A stretch of DNA of 64,000 bases from Candidatus Nezhaarchaeota archaeon (GCA_030055465.1 JASFYF010000001.1:475179-539178); one strand, 5' to 3'; counted from the first letter of the stretch, positions 7,828-17,152 are shown. Notes: generated by a model not told the origin, from the sequence alone. Translations and numbers: made by a program.

Positions 7828-8277
7828 CTAAACCGAATCTGCTATGACCTTGCCGCCGGCAGACTCAATTTTCCCCTTTGCTTTTTCGGTAACCACCGGA
7901 GCTATAAGCTGGATGGGCTTGGTAACCTCGCCTTCACCTAGAACCTTGTTGTAGCCTAGGCTCTTCACGTCGACCACGTAAAGCCCGCCCTCCACCTTGG
8001 CTAGGCCAGCTTCGAGGAGCTTGTCAACAGCTTGGCAGAGCTCCCCAACGTTAATTGGCTTAACCTCTTCGAGCAGCCTTCTAGGCCTCTTAAACCCCCT
8101 CCTCCCAAAATGCTCTGGTTTGTACTTGAGTATGCGGCTCCACCTGTGCTTATGAAGACCGCAGCCCCTTCTGCCTCCCTTCCCACCGTGTTTTCTATGT
8201 TGACCTGTTCTACCCCACCCGCAGACCCTGGATCCCCTCATCGCTCTAGACTTCTTCTCCCTACGCTTGGTAAGCAT
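7828..8277 (-). CDS. rpl15: Large ribosomal subunit protein uL15
   Basis: 149 residues. The Gly/Arg/His-rich N-terminus (RGSRVCGWGRTGQHRKHGGK) and the C-terminal KPIQLIAPVVTEKAKGKIESAG are diagnostic for archaeal uL15. It is the first gene of the minus-strand run uL15-secY-EMC3-like-eL34. The rest of the S10/spc operon is not in this window. Confidence 0.95.
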   Translation of the reverse strand: MLTKRREKKSRAMRGSRVCGWGRTGQHRKHGGKGGRRGCGLHKHRWSRILKYKPEHFGRRGFKRPRRLLEEVKPINVGELCQAVDKLLEAGLAKVEGGLYVVDVKSLGYNKVLGEGEVTKPIQLIAPVVTEKAKGKIESAGGKVIADSV

Positions 8278-8328
8278 GGTCTACCGCCCTACCCATAATG
8301 ATCCGTCGAGAGCTTAGAGTAGGCTTCT

Positions 8329-8847
8329 CTATTCTACCGTTATATTTTTTCCCCTTTTTTCGACTTTCTCCAGAACCACTTCTAAAACTCCGTTCTTGTA
8401 CGTGGCCTTGGAGTTGTCGGGGTTCACCTTAGCGGGCAACGCTACTTCCTTGTAGTACCTCCTCTGAGGGTTCTCCACGGAGATCACAAGCTTATTGTCG
8501 TCCGTGAGGTTTAGTCTAATGTCCTCCTTGTTAACGCCCGGTATCTCCGCGCACACCTTAACCGCATCCTTTTCATCAAATACATCAACTAATGGTTCAA
8601 CCTCTTCCTTCAGGATGGGCCCTCGAGGTGACGGCTTCACGTTGCCGAACTCCCTAACCACGGGCTTGCCATCAGGGCCCATGCTCACGCTGAAGCCGTA
8701 AACGAAGGACTGAGCTCCACCCCTCCTGGAGATCTCCTCGAAATCCTTCATGAACTCATCAATCATCCTTTCGAAGTCCCCGAAGCCCTCAAAGAACGAA
8801 TCCCAGAAACTCTTCTTCCTCCTCCTGAACCACTCATCGCTCACCAC
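8329..8847 (-). CDS. hsp20: Small heat-shock protein (Hsp20/alpha-crystallin)
   Basis: 172 residues: an N-terminal region rich in Phe and Asp (FFEGFGDFERMIDEFMKDFE), then an alpha-crystallin domain from about residue 85 (DVFDEKDAVKVCAEIPGVNK; YYKEVALPAKVNPD; YKNGVLEVVLEK). It is an ATP-independent chaperone that forms oligomers and holds unfolded proteins. It lacks the classic C-terminal IXI tail and ends NITVE. The start GTG 8847 is followed by a second GTG, so the exact start is uncertain by one codon. Confidence 0.92.
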   Translation of the reverse strand: MVSDEWFRRRKKSFWDSFFEGFGDFERMIDEFMKDFEEISRRGGAQSFVYGFSVSMGPDGKPVVREFGNVKPSPRGPILKEEVEPLVDVFDEKDAVKVCAEIPGVNKEDIRLNLTDDNKLVISVENPQRRYYKEVALPAKVNPDNSKATYKNGVLEVVLEKVEKRGKNITVE

Positions 8848-8957
8848 AATACACCCAAAGCAACATACAACTAGGCTAAGATAAAAACCTTAGCTGATGC
8901 TCATAAAGTAAAGCTTAAACATATCCTCTAACACTGTAGCCTGCGAAAAACCTGCGG

Positions 8958-9032
8958 GCGGCCGTGGTCTAGCCTGGATTAGGACACAGGCCTCCCGAGC
9001 CTGCAACCCGGGTTCAAATCCCGGCGGCCGCA
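8958..9032 (+). tRNA. tRNA-Gly(CCC)
   Basis: Acceptor GCGGCCG/CGGCCGC with A73 and encoded CCA (9033-9035). Anticodon arm CAGGC-CTCCCGA-GCCTG gives anticodon CCC; T-arm CCGGG-TTCAAAT-CCCGG. No intron. Confidence 0.95.
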
Positions 9033-9270
9033 CCAATCCTCGAAATCGAAATCCTAGATTCATGGCCTCACCCAGAGCGCGCAGGAAGCCCACAGATCTC
9101 CAAGGGCGTTGCGGAGCAAGCATCATGCGGTGCAGACCCTGAAAGCCAATCTCCCATCAGATGCTCAATAAGCTTTAAGTTTCTTGCTGAAGGTACCTTA
9201 CAATCGAATGCCTTGCCCTTTCGGGGCTAGGAAAAGAGAGCCTTGAAGCTTGCTGGAGGTTAATGGAATA

Positions 9271-10422
9271 ATGTCAGCCGAGCTCCATGAGACCTTAAGG
9301 GAGACCAAGTTTAATGTTTGCATACAATGCGGCACCTGCAGTGCCTCTTGTCCCCTGCTTGTAAATGCGAGGTCTCCTTTAAACCCGCGAATGCTCATGC
9401 TTGAAGTTGCCTACATACTTAGAGGCATAAACCCTCAAGAAAGCCTGAAGGAGCACAGCGAGGTGTGGGACTGCACGACGTGCTCGACGTGCTCCTCCCG
9501 CTGCCCAAGAGATGCAAGGCCATTGGATGTTATAGTAGGCCTGAGGAGGCTTCTCCTCGAACAGGGGTTAGTGCCCAGAAACTTGGGTAAAATGCTGGAG
9601 AAGGTCTACATGTACGGAAACGCTTGGGGAGGCATGGAGGATAGGGCTGCATGGGCTCAAGGATTAAGGGTGAGGCTGGCGCAGGAAAGAGGAGAGGCCG
9701 AAAAGCTCTACTTTGTGGGGTGCGCCTCCTCTTATGACCTCCGCGCGCGAAGAATAGCCAGAAGCACCGTACACGTCTTAAACTCCCTCAACGTGGAGTT
9801 TTCAATACTTGGAGGCGAAGAAAAGTGCTGTGGAGGCGAGGCCTACTCGCTTGGAGAGAAAGGGCTTTTCGAGGAGCTTGCCAACGCAAACCTCGAAGCA
9901 TTCGAACGATACAAGGTTAAAGAGGTTTTGACGAGTTGCCCCCACGGCTACAACGCCTTCAAATACAGGTACAGGAAGGCAGGCTTTGAAGTGTTTCACT
10001 ATACAACTTACCTAACAGCGCTGATCGATAGTGGAAGGCTCATGTTTTCAAGGAAAATGGAGAAAACGATAGCTTTTCACGACTCATGCTATCTGGGCAA
10101 GCACAACGGCATTTACGATGAGCCTAGGAAGGTGCTTGAAAGCATGCCTGGGGTGAGGCTGGTTGAGATGTCCCGCTCCAGGAAGATGAGCATGTGCTGT
10201 GAGGGGGGAGGAGGAAGGATGTGGCACGACATCCCCGGTTCACGCCTCTCCGACCTCCGCGTGAAGGATGCCCTCGAATCCGGCGCTGAAATTATCGCGA
10301 CGGCATGCCCCTTCTGCCTCCTAACCATAGAGGACAGCATTAAGACTTTAGGAGTGGAAAACAGGATTGCCGTAATGGATATAATGGAGCTCCTCGCAGA
10401 GTGTGGGCCTCGCCTAGTTTAA
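9271..10422 (+). CDS. HdrD-like Fe-S oxidoreductase (HdrC-HdrB type fusion)
   Basis: 383 residues from the ATG at 9271 (an in-frame TTG lies at 9250; GGAGGT precedes the ATG). Two 4Fe-4S motifs near the N-terminus (CIQCGTCSASCP, CTTCSTCSSRCP) are followed by two CCG domains, CCGGEA ... CPHG and CCEGGGG ... CPFC. This is the HdrD/GlpC/(Fe-S) oxidoreductase layout that carries a non-cubane cluster and moves electrons to disulfides or quinones. The first CCG domain lacks its last Cys (CPHG instead of CPxC), as is common. No hdrA or hdrE partner is in the window, so the electron donor and acceptor are unknown. Confidence 0.87.
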   Translation: MSAELHETLRETKFNVCIQCGTCSASCPLLVNARSPLNPRMLMLEVAYILRGINPQESLKEHSEVWDCTTCSTCSSRCPRDARPLDVIVGLRRLLLEQGLVPRNLGKMLEKVYMYGNAWGGMEDRAAWAQGLRVRLAQERGEAEKLYFVGCASSYDLRARRIARSTVHVLNSLNVEFSILGGEEKCCGGEAYSLGEKGLFEELANANLEAFERYKVKEVLTSCPHGYNAFKYRYRKAGFEVFHYTTYLTALIDSGRLMFSRKMEKTIAFHDSCYLGKHNGIYDEPRKVLESMPGVRLVEMSRSRKMSMCCEGGGGRMWHDIPGSRLSDLRVKDALESGAEIIATACPFCLLTIEDSIKTLGVENRIAVMDIMELLAECGPRLV

Positions 10423-10815
10423 TGTACGCTGAACACCGAAGAGGGCTTAAAGAAAAACCCCGTTAGATGCGGCAACCTATCAATAAGCGATGCGGAGCAT
10501 TATTCCTTTGCCTTCACGGAAGATCGCGCCCCTTACATCGCCTTTGAGGTATTGTGTCCCGGCGAAGCCATGCTAGAGCTGACCTCCTTCCCACCTTGAA
10601 GGAAGGATCTTTCACTTGTAAAGTAGGCGCGAGGGGCGAAAACCCAAAGGAGTGCTGAGGAAGCCACCCATGCGGCGGATGTCGATTTGACGAGTTCAGA
10701 TGACTACGCGATTGTTTGAGCGCTATGCTGCGCGATTAAGGGTATGCGTTTCGACGTGATGTTGATTGCTGAGCTTTGGTAGGTTGTGGAGCGCTTGATT
10801 TACTTCACGGAGCAT
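10423..10815. other. Intergenic stretch with no clear gene
   Basis: 393 bases between the HdrD-like gene and ribL (convergent). The HdrD frame stays open for 57 codons after its stop codon (to about 10596) with no start codon of its own. The rest has no ORF of note and no RNA motif I can support. Confidence 0.4.
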
Positions 10816-11304
10816 TTACGCACAACTCGTCTGCGCGGTGGAGTTTCGATTTTGAATGGAACTTTCAAGCTCCTTGCTTCTGTCAATTATCTCTTTTATT
10901 ATCTTGGAGGTGCTGCAAAGATTATGGGCTCGATAAGGCTCTTTAAGCCTTTTAATTTCGATGTTTAAGCCTCGAGCTTCAAGCTTCCTCTTCAAATCCT
11001 CCTCGGTGAAGGCTTGGTCTGGACCGAGCAGTATTACGTCGGGCTTTATCTCTTCAACTATTCTAAGCATGTCCACTCCTTCGTGGCCCAAGAAGGCCTC
11101 ATCCACCTTCTTTAAACTCCTCACAACCTCAAGCCTTTGACCTTCGGGTATCACCGGCCTCCTCCCCTTCAGCCTCTTTACGGTTGAGTCCCTAGCCACA
11201 ACCACTATTACATCCCCAAGCTCTGACGCCTTTGTTATTAGGTAAATGTGTCCTGGATGTATTATATCAAACACCCCTGCAACCATTACCTTCCTTCGAT
11301 TCAT
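10816..11304 (-). CDS. ribL: FAD synthase / FMN adenylyltransferase (archaeal RibL)
   Basis: 162 residues. Nucleotidyltransferase motif GVFDIIHPGHIYLI (HxGH at residues 16-19) and C-terminal SST-like signature LCSTSKIIKEI. It transfers AMP to FMN to give FAD. The C-terminus has a 20-residue polar tail. It overlaps the DUF357 gene by one base, forming an operon dphB-DUF357-ribL transcribed leftward; this grouping is widespread in archaea. Confidence 0.9.
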   Translation of the reverse strand: MNRRKVMVAGVFDIIHPGHIYLITKASELGDVIVVVARDSTVKRLKGRRPVIPEGQRLEVVRSLKKVDEAFLGHEGVDMLRIVEEIKPDVILLGPDQAFTEEDLKRKLEARGLNIEIKRLKEPYRAHNLCSTSKIIKEIIDRSKELESSIQNRNSTAQTSCA

Positions 11305-11564
11305 CAGTTCTGCACCTCCACCAAGCCGAGAAGCCTGAGCGCGTCGAGAAGTCCCTCACAGTAAGCTATGCACACGTAGCTTGTCGAGTAATCCTTTAAG
11401 GCCATGTAGTGTTTCGCGTCTTCGTAGTACCGCCTCGCATTATCTATCAACCACTCAACCCTCGATTTAAGCTCTCCAGAGGCCTTCACCGAGATCCGGC
11501 TCATGGTTTTCTCAGCGTAGGCAAAGTACTTGGATAGCCTATCCTCGTCGGATTGCATGAGCAT
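11304..11564 (-). CDS. DUF357 protein
   Basis: 86 residues, all-helical pattern with many Tyr and Ala (NARRYYEDAKHYMALKDYST, YCEGLLDALRLLG). This matches DUF357, a small archaeal helical family repeatedly found beside ribL and dphB. Function unknown. It overlaps both neighbours by one base, so it is translated in the same operon. Confidence 0.85.
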   Translation of the reverse strand: MLMQSDEDRLSKYFAYAEKTMSRISVKASGELKSRVEWLIDNARRYYEDAKHYMALKDYSTSYVCIAYCEGLLDALRLLGLVEVQN

Positions 11565-12352
11565 CAGTTCTCCACCTCGAGCCCGGCAAACGCCTTCAAG
11601 GCCTCAAGCTCCATGAAGTGGAGGGAGCCCGGCACTATCAAGACGTGCGGCGGCGGGCCGAAATCGTAGCTTAAGCCATCAGCCAGCTTCAGCGCTTTTA
11701 CAAGGCAGTTGTCCCAGCATGCTCTTGCAACGCCTACTATCAGGGTATCGCTTTTTACCACCCTTTCACCTCTAGCCTCCTCCAACTCCAGCAGAAGCTC
11801 TAAGGCTTCTCCTATGGACATGGCTTTAGAGCTTTCGGCGTCTAGATCTAAGTATAGGAGGGTGTGAAGGCCTCTTGCCATGTTATCCCTCAAAGCCTCG
11901 TAGGCTGAGCTGCTGGGGCCCCTATGCTTAAAGACCACGGTTGCAGACCTGCCGAACTTGTAGCTGGAGAGGCCTGTGAGGCCCGGTATGACGGATTGTA
12001 TGGAGGCGGAGGGCACGTACTTGACTGTTACGCCGGCCTTGATGGCTTCGAGCTTGAGGGCCACGTGGGTTGTCGCTATGAACGGGTCCCCAACTACGAG
12101 AAGCGCCACGCGGTCTCTTCTGGCAAGCTCAACCATCCTTCCCATGCCTTCGCCCTCCAGGTCACCCCTTCTCAGGGGTACAACGTGCCTCCCAATGATC
12201 TCCCTCAATGCTTTAAGGGAATCCCGAGGTAGCAAGCTCGTGTACGAATCTAGGAATACATGCTCAGCCTCCTTAGCTTCCCGCAGGCCTTCAAGGGTTA
12301 TGCCCAACCACGTCAAGCCAACTCCGATCAAGCTAAGCGTCATCCAGTACAC
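11564..12352 (-). CDS. dphB: Diphthine synthase
   Basis: 262 residues, tetrapyrrole-methylase fold: LSLIGVGLTW at the N-terminus, then VVGDPFIATTH, and PGLTGLSSYKFG. It is a SAM-dependent enzyme that methylates the modified His of elongation factor 2 during diphthamide synthesis. The length is normal for archaeal DphB (about 260). It leads the operon with DUF357 and ribL, and is divergent from taw1 with about 64 bases between them. Confidence 0.93.
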   Translation of the reverse strand: MYWMTLSLIGVGLTWLGITLEGLREAKEAEHVFLDSYTSLLPRDSLKALREIIGRHVVPLRRGDLEGEGMGRMVELARRDRVALLVVGDPFIATTHVALKLEAIKAGVTVKYVPSASIQSVIPGLTGLSSYKFGRSATVVFKHRGPSSSAYEALRDNMARGLHTLLYLDLDAESSKAMSIGEALELLLELEEARGERVVKSDTLIVGVARACWDNCLVKALKLADGLSYDFGPPPHVLIVPGSLHFMELEALKAFAGLEVEN

Positions 12353-12416
12353 CTCAACATTTATGCGCCTCTACAAACTTACCCTCCCTCGAAGAGGGGA
12401 ATTCGGGGACGCATAA

Positions 12417-13394
12417 ATGCTGTTGCCAACTCGAGGTTCAGGCCTAGCCGAAATGCTGAGGGAGCAGAAGTATCAGCTGATTGGGAGAAAAGCGACAGCA
12501 GCTGTCAAAAAGTGCTATTGGCTCCACGTAGCCCTCACAGGTGGCAGCTTCTGCTACAAGAGCTGGTACGGGATCGAAAGCCACAGGTGCGTTCAGATGA
12601 CCCCGACACTAGCGTGCCCGAACAGCTGCCTCCATTGCTGGAGGGTTGAGAGGGGGGATCCGGGCGTCTCAGCGCTTGATGAGGGGGCGCTGGTGAGCGA
12701 GGACCGCGAAGAAGAGCTGCTGCAGCAAGCAATCAAAGCGCAGCACAGGATATTAAGCGGTTACAAGTCCAACCCGAAGGTGGTCGGAGAACGCTACGTT
12801 GAAGCACTGCATCCGAAGCACTTCGCAATAAGCTTGGCGGGAGAGCCCACGCTCTACGCTAGGCTTGGCAACTTTATAGATCTGTGCAGGCGTAAGGGGT
12901 TCACGACGTTTTTAGTTACCAACGGCATGTATCCTAAGCAATTAGCTCAGCTAGTTGATGGGGGACAGCCCTCGCAGCTGTACGTGTCGGTCAACGCGTC
13001 TTCCGAGGAGATGTTTAAGCAGTTGGCTAGGAGCAGCTTGACGGATGGCTGGCGGAGGCTTCTTGAAAGCCTAGAGATGCTTGAAGGATTCAAGTGCCCC
13101 ACCGTCATCAGGGTGACGCTAATCAGGGGGATTAACGATCGTCAATCTAATGTGGATGGGTTTGCGGAGGTCATCAAGAGAGCCAAGCCATGGTACGTGG
13201 AGGTTAAAGGGTACATGTACTTGGGCTACTCGAGGCTCAGGCTAAAGGTGGATAACATGCCTAAACACGCAGAGATACTGCGCTTCGCCCGCAGCATGGC
13301 CAGAGCAACTGGCTACCAGCTTGTAGCTGAGAACTTGCCTTCAAGGGTCGCCCTGCTCTCAAGGGTTGGGGACCCAGTGAAGGTGAGACCCTAG
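12417..13394 (+). CDS. taw1: tRNA 4-demethylwyosine synthase (TYW1/Taw1)
   Basis: 325 residues. Radical SAM motif CPNSCLHCW (CX3CX2C, about residues 68-75) plus three upstream Cys (KKCYW, SFCYK, HRCVQ) that bind the second Fe-S cluster of Taw1. It makes the tricyclic base imG-14 at G37 of tRNA-Phe from pyruvate carbons. Later motifs NGMYP and VEVKGYMYLGYS fit the family. The start GTG/ATG region at 12417 precedes GTRGSGL-like residues, and an internal ATG occurs a few codons on. Confidence 0.92.
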   Translation: MLLPTRGSGLAEMLREQKYQLIGRKATAAVKKCYWLHVALTGGSFCYKSWYGIESHRCVQMTPTLACPNSCLHCWRVERGDPGVSALDEGALVSEDREEELLQQAIKAQHRILSGYKSNPKVVGERYVEALHPKHFAISLAGEPTLYARLGNFIDLCRRKGFTTFLVTNGMYPKQLAQLVDGGQPSQLYVSVNASSEEMFKQLARSSLTDGWRRLLESLEMLEGFKCPTVIRVTLIRGINDRQSNVDGFAEVIKRAKPWYVEVKGYMYLGYSRLRLKVDNMPKHAEILRFARSMARATGYQLVAENLPSRVALLSRVGDPVKVRP

Positions 13395-13400
13395 GCTCAC

Positions 13401-14039
13401 TCACTTGGCTGCGTGGAACTCCTCTTCGACGCCTCTGTCCGTCACCGTCAGCACGTCGATGCCGTCACCGCTCAGCGCATCCCTTTCTATCGCGGTCTTG
13501 ACGGCCTTCACCGCAAGCTTCTTGGCATCCTCCACCGTTATGTCCCTTCCGTAGCCTGATTCGAGTATGCCTATCGCTATTGTTGAGCCGCTGCCGAGGG
13601 CTGCGTAGTCGTCCTCGATTATGGAGCCTATGGGGTCCAGCACGTAGAGGTGGGCCCCCGTGTCGTCAAGGCCTCCGATCAGGGTTTCGCTTATCAATGG
13701 CGCGTAGCGCTGATTGAAGAGTATGTTCGCGAGGAGCTTGGCCACGGACTTTATGGGCATTCTCCTGTTTAAGTCGAGCTCGTAGAGCTTTACCTCAGCT
13801 TTGAGGGTGCGGGCTATGGCCTGCATATCGCCTATGAGGCCCGCGCAGGCCAGCCCAAGGTATTCGCTTACCTTGAATACCTTTTTAGCCGATTTGCTTG
13901 TCACTGTGAAGCCATAGCTGACCCTCTTCTCCGAGGCTAGGACCACGCCCCCGCTGACCCTCACGCCCACTGTTGTGGCGCCCAGCGCCCAGTACGCTCC
14001 CCTCTGAGAGTCCATAAAGTTGTTCCCGAAGCTCTGCAT
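13401..14039 (-). CDS. psmB: Proteasome beta subunit
   Basis: 212 residues. A short propeptide (about 21 residues) ends before TTVGVRVSGG, giving a catalytic N-terminal Thr; the active-site Lys is in ASEKRVSYG. GSGSTIAIGILESGY and the SGDGIDVLTV segment match the family. It forms the proteolytic ring of the 20S proteasome with alpha subunits, which are not in this window. It is convergent with taw1, the ends being 6 bases apart. Confidence 0.93.
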   Translation of the reverse strand: MQSFGNNFMDSQRGAYWALGATTVGVRVSGGVVLASEKRVSYGFTVTSKSAKKVFKVSEYLGLACAGLIGDMQAIARTLKAEVKLYELDLNRRMPIKSVAKLLANILFNQRYAPLISETLIGGLDDTGAHLYVLDPIGSIIEDDYAALGSGSTIAIGILESGYGRDITVEDAKKLAVKAVKTAIERDALSGDGIDVLTVTDRGVEEEFHAAK

Positions 14040-14100
14040 GGATACACCTCTAATTAACTGCTTGATGCTTGTTTAAACACTTTTCGGGGCTAGCCGAACG

Positions 14101-14108
14101 TTTATAAC
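14101..14108 (+). promoter_or_regulatory. TATA box of the nog1-rtcA operon
   Basis: TTTATAAC lies 46-53 bases before the ATG at 14154; a second AT-rich box (GTTTAAT) lies at 14114-14120. Transcription would start near 14127. Confidence 0.45.
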
Positions 14109-14153
14109 TAGACGTTTAATAGAGGCTTGGGCTCCTTCTCTCCTGGGGAAGCT

Positions 14154-15179
14154 ATGGTTCAAGAGCAGCCCTTCAGGGAGGTGATTGATGTGCCTACCCC
14201 AAGCCAATTGATAGACACAGCGTTTAGGAGGTCATCAAGGATCTCGGTTAAGGTGCCAGCCAAGAGGGACAAGCTGTTGGTAGCCAAGCTAAAGGAGGAA
14301 ATGAGGGTAAGAGCTGTGGCCTCAACGATAACCGATAAGCTTAGGAGGATAAAGAATTCAATGCCCATGGTAGATTCACTACACCCGTTCTACAGGGACC
14401 TCTTCTACCTGGTAGTCGACGTAGATAGGTTCAAGGTAGCGCTGTTCAGGACCTCGAAGGCCTCGAAAATCGTTGAGAATCTTTACAGGGAGTACAGATC
14501 CAGGATTAGGAGGGTTGGATCAACGCTTGAAGCGGCTAGGGCCCGACGAGAGTTCTACGGTAGAGTAGCCTCGGTGCTCAGGGAGCTTGAAGGTGACTTG
14601 AAGGTGCTTTCAGAGGTCAAGAAGCTCAGGAGGCTTCCATCGATAGACTTCGAGGTGCCCACCATAATTGTAAGCGGAGCCCCAAACGTTGGAAAGTCAT
14701 CGTTTGTCAAATGCGTATCAACAGCCCAGCCTGAGGTGGCGGAATACCCATTCACCACTAAGAGAATTGAGGTTGGCCACGTGATGGGACAGCGTGGGAT
14801 CCTAGCTCAAGTGGTTGACACTCCCGGGCTGCTCGACAGGCCTCTTGAAGAGCGGAATAACATAGAGAGGCAAGCGATCGTGGCCCTTAAAAACCTTGAA
14901 GGCGGCATAGCGTTTCTCATTGACCCAACGGAGACGTGCGGTTTCCCTTTGAGCTATCAGGTCAATGTGCTTCAAAGCGTCTCAGAAACATTCAAGGATA
15001 AACCCATGGTAGTAGCTTTGACGAAGATGGACATAGCCTCCAAGGAACACGTAGAGAGGGCGCTGGAGCGCCTGGAAGGATACAGGGTTTTTCTATGCGA
15101 CACCTTGAAGTGCGAGGGCACCAAAGAAGTTGTCGAAGAACTCCTCAGGAAGGTGAAGAAATGTGCTGGTCGAAGTTGA
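14154..15179 (+). CDS. nog1: Nog1-family GTPase (ribosome assembly)
   Basis: 341 residues from the ATG at 14154 (an in-frame TTG is at 14127; the family N-terminus PFREVIDVPTPSQLIDTAFR follows the ATG). An N-terminal helical domain is followed by an OBG-type G domain: G1 SGAPNVGKSS, G3 VVDTPGLLDRP, G4 TKMD. Nog1 binds the large subunit precursor during maturation. It overlaps rtcA by 17 bases, so the two are one transcription unit. Confidence 0.9.
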   Translation: MVQEQPFREVIDVPTPSQLIDTAFRRSSRISVKVPAKRDKLLVAKLKEEMRVRAVASTITDKLRRIKNSMPMVDSLHPFYRDLFYLVVDVDRFKVALFRTSKASKIVENLYREYRSRIRRVGSTLEAARARREFYGRVASVLRELEGDLKVLSEVKKLRRLPSIDFEVPTIIVSGAPNVGKSSFVKCVSTAQPEVAEYPFTTKRIEVGHVMGQRGILAQVVDTPGLLDRPLEERNNIERQAIVALKNLEGGIAFLIDPTETCGFPLSYQVNVLQSVSETFKDKPMVVALTKMDIASKEHVERALERLEGYRVFLCDTLKCEGTKEVVEELLRKVKKCAGRS

Positions 15180-16236
15180 CGGCAGCATGCTTGAGGGCGG
15201 CGGACAGATATTGAGGATGGCCGTGGCAATCTCGGCGGTTACGAAGATTCCAGTGAGTATCTTCAACATAAGGGCGAAGAGGAGGGATCCAGGCCTCAAA
15301 GCGCAGCACGCAACAGCGATAAGGGCCGTGGCGAGGCTTGTCGATGCCGATGTTGATGGTCTAGCCCTAGGGGCGCGGGAGCTGCTATTTAAGCCCAAGG
15401 CTATTAGGGGAGGGGAATTCAGGTTTGATGTTGGAACAGCTGGCTCCACAACGCTTGTGCTTCAAAGCCTTCTGCCAGCAGCCGCGTTTGCGCCGTCAAC
15501 AGTGCGCGTGGAGGTTAAAGGAGGCACCGATAACCCCCTGGCGCCGCCGATCGACTACCTGAGCAACGTGTTGAGACCGCTCATAGACATGATGGGGTAC
15601 AGGTTCGAGGTCAACACCATTAAAAGGGGCTTCTATCCCAGAGGGGGCGGGATCATCAGATCATCGATGACGCCCGTCCCCAAGCTGAGCCCTCTAAGGA
15701 TTGAGGATCAAGGAATCGTGAAGATCGTTAAGGGCGTGTCGCACAGCTCCATGCTGCCGAGCCACGTAGCTCAGAGGATGGCCGAAAGCGCACGCAGAGT
15801 TTTAGCCAACCGCGGATACGACGTCGACATAGCCATTGAAGTGCTGCAGCCTGAACATCCGAAGTGCGCCTTGAATCCTGGTTGCGGCATCGTTTTGTGG
15901 GCTGAGACCACGAAGGGCGCCGTAGTGGGAGCTGATAGCCTAGGCGAGGTGGGGAAACCGGCTGAGGTTGTTGGCGAGGAGGCTGCTAGGAGGCTGATAA
16001 ATGAAATTGAAGGGGGCGCGACGATTGATGTACACGCAGCCGACCAGCTTGTAGTGTACATGGCTTTGGCGGAGGGGGAATCGGTGGTGAAGGTAAGCGA
16101 GCTAAGCATGCATGCGTTGACGTGCATAGAGCTCAGCAAGAAGCTGATGCGAGGGGTCAAATTCGAGGTTAAAGAGGGAAGGCCCACCACCCTCCGTTGT
16201 AGGGGCGTAGGCTTAAAAAACGAGTACATGGCCTAG
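15163..16236 (+). CDS. rtcA: RNA 3'-terminal phosphate cyclase
   Basis: 357 residues. Motifs DGSMLEGGGQILR at the N-terminus, KRRDPGLKAQH, GTAGSTTLVLQSLLP and the RGGGI signature (FYPRGGGIIRSS); catalytic His near the C-terminus in DVHAADQLVVYMAL. It converts 3'-phosphates to 2',3'-cyclic ends using ATP via an enzyme-AMP intermediate. It overlaps nog1 upstream and its stop overlaps the convergent ftsY end by 4 bases. Confidence 0.95.
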   Translation: MLVEVDGSMLEGGGQILRMAVAISAVTKIPVSIFNIRAKRRDPGLKAQHATAIRAVARLVDADVDGLALGARELLFKPKAIRGGEFRFDVGTAGSTTLVLQSLLPAAAFAPSTVRVEVKGGTDNPLAPPIDYLSNVLRPLIDMMGYRFEVNTIKRGFYPRGGGIIRSSMTPVPKLSPLRIEDQGIVKIVKGVSHSSMLPSHVAQRMAESARRVLANRGYDVDIAIEVLQPEHPKCALNPGCGIVLWAETTKGAVVGADSLGEVGKPAEVVGEEAARRLINEIEGGATIDVHAADQLVVYMALAEGESVVKVSELSMHALTCIELSKKLMRGVKFEVKEGRPTTLRCRGVGLKNEYMA

Positions 16237-17144
16237 TCTAGGGGTAAAATCTTATCTATAAGCCAGCCCGCGTCGAACCTCTGAAGGTCATCATAGTTTT
16301 GGCCTATACCCATGTAGATGATTGGCTTTTTCGTAACGGCGGTTATTGATATGGCTGCTCCTCCCTTAACGTCTGCGTCCACTTTGGTGAGGATTGAGGC
16401 ATCCACTCCAACCCATTCATTAAACTTAACGGCCATGTCGTAGGCGTCGTTGCCCGTAAGCGCGTCAACGACAAGTATCTTGTAGTCCGGCTTCGCTACC
16501 CGCGCTATCTTTTTAAGCTCATCCATCAACCCCCTGTCGGTCTGAAGCCGCCCAGCCGTATCTATCAGCACGCAGTTCAGACCCCTCGACTTAGCGTGTG
16601 CCACAGCGTCGTACGCTACGGCAGCCGGATCCGCTCCGTACCGGTGCCTTATGGCCTTGACGCCCAGCCTAGCTGCGTGAACTTCAAGTTGCTCCTCGGC
16701 TCCCGCCCTGAAGGTGTCGCTGCACGCCAACACGACGGATAGCTCATTCTTGAGGAGAATGCGAGCTACCTTAGCCACAGTCAACGTTTTCCCGTGGCCG
16801 TTGGGCCCTATGAACATTAAGGTTAGCAGTTTCCCCTCTTTCCTCCGATTGATGGCCTCTTTTACTATGTCTAGTTGCGGGACGCCGTTGAATAGGTTGA
16901 AGATGGTTTCCCGGAGCCTATCTAGAACAATCCTATGCACGTCATCAGTCCTCTTAACTCTTAACCCCTTCAAGTTGGAGACGAGGCCGCTAACGATGTC
17001 AGAGGCCACGGGTAGAGCTACGTCGTTCTCCACGAGGGTTAAGGTTAGCTTCTCAGCTGCAGCAGCCAAGTTCTCCTCGTCGAGCTCCTTCGTTGATACC
17101 TCTAGAATTATGGACTTCAGCTTGTTCTTCAGGGATTCGAACAA
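16233..17144 (-). CDS. ftsY: Signal recognition particle receptor FtsY
   Basis: 303 residues: an N-terminal four-helix N domain, then an SRP-type GTPase domain with P-loop FIGPNGHGKTLTVAK, the insertion-box region ACSDTFRAGAEEQLEVHA, G3 DTAGRLQTD and G4 TKVDAD. It docks SRP-ribosome complexes at the membrane. G1 reads GPNGHGKT, so a His replaces the usual Ser/Val beside the Lys. It is the last gene of the minus-strand run that includes pfdA and eL20. Confidence 0.95.
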   Translation of the reverse strand: MFESLKNKLKSIILEVSTKELDEENLAAAAEKLTLTLVENDVALPVASDIVSGLVSNLKGLRVKRTDDVHRIVLDRLRETIFNLFNGVPQLDIVKEAINRRKEGKLLTLMFIGPNGHGKTLTVAKVARILLKNELSVVLACSDTFRAGAEEQLEVHAARLGVKAIRHRYGADPAAVAYDAVAHAKSRGLNCVLIDTAGRLQTDRGLMDELKKIARVAKPDYKILVVDALTGNDAYDMAVKFNEWVGVDASILTKVDADVKGGAAISITAVTKKPIIYMGIGQNYDDLQRFDAGWLIDKILPLD

Positions 17145-17152
17145 CTCGTTTT

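Noticed and set aside
8890-9126. Minus-strand 78-codon ORF
   Set aside because: It spans tRNA-Gly antisense and has no family match.
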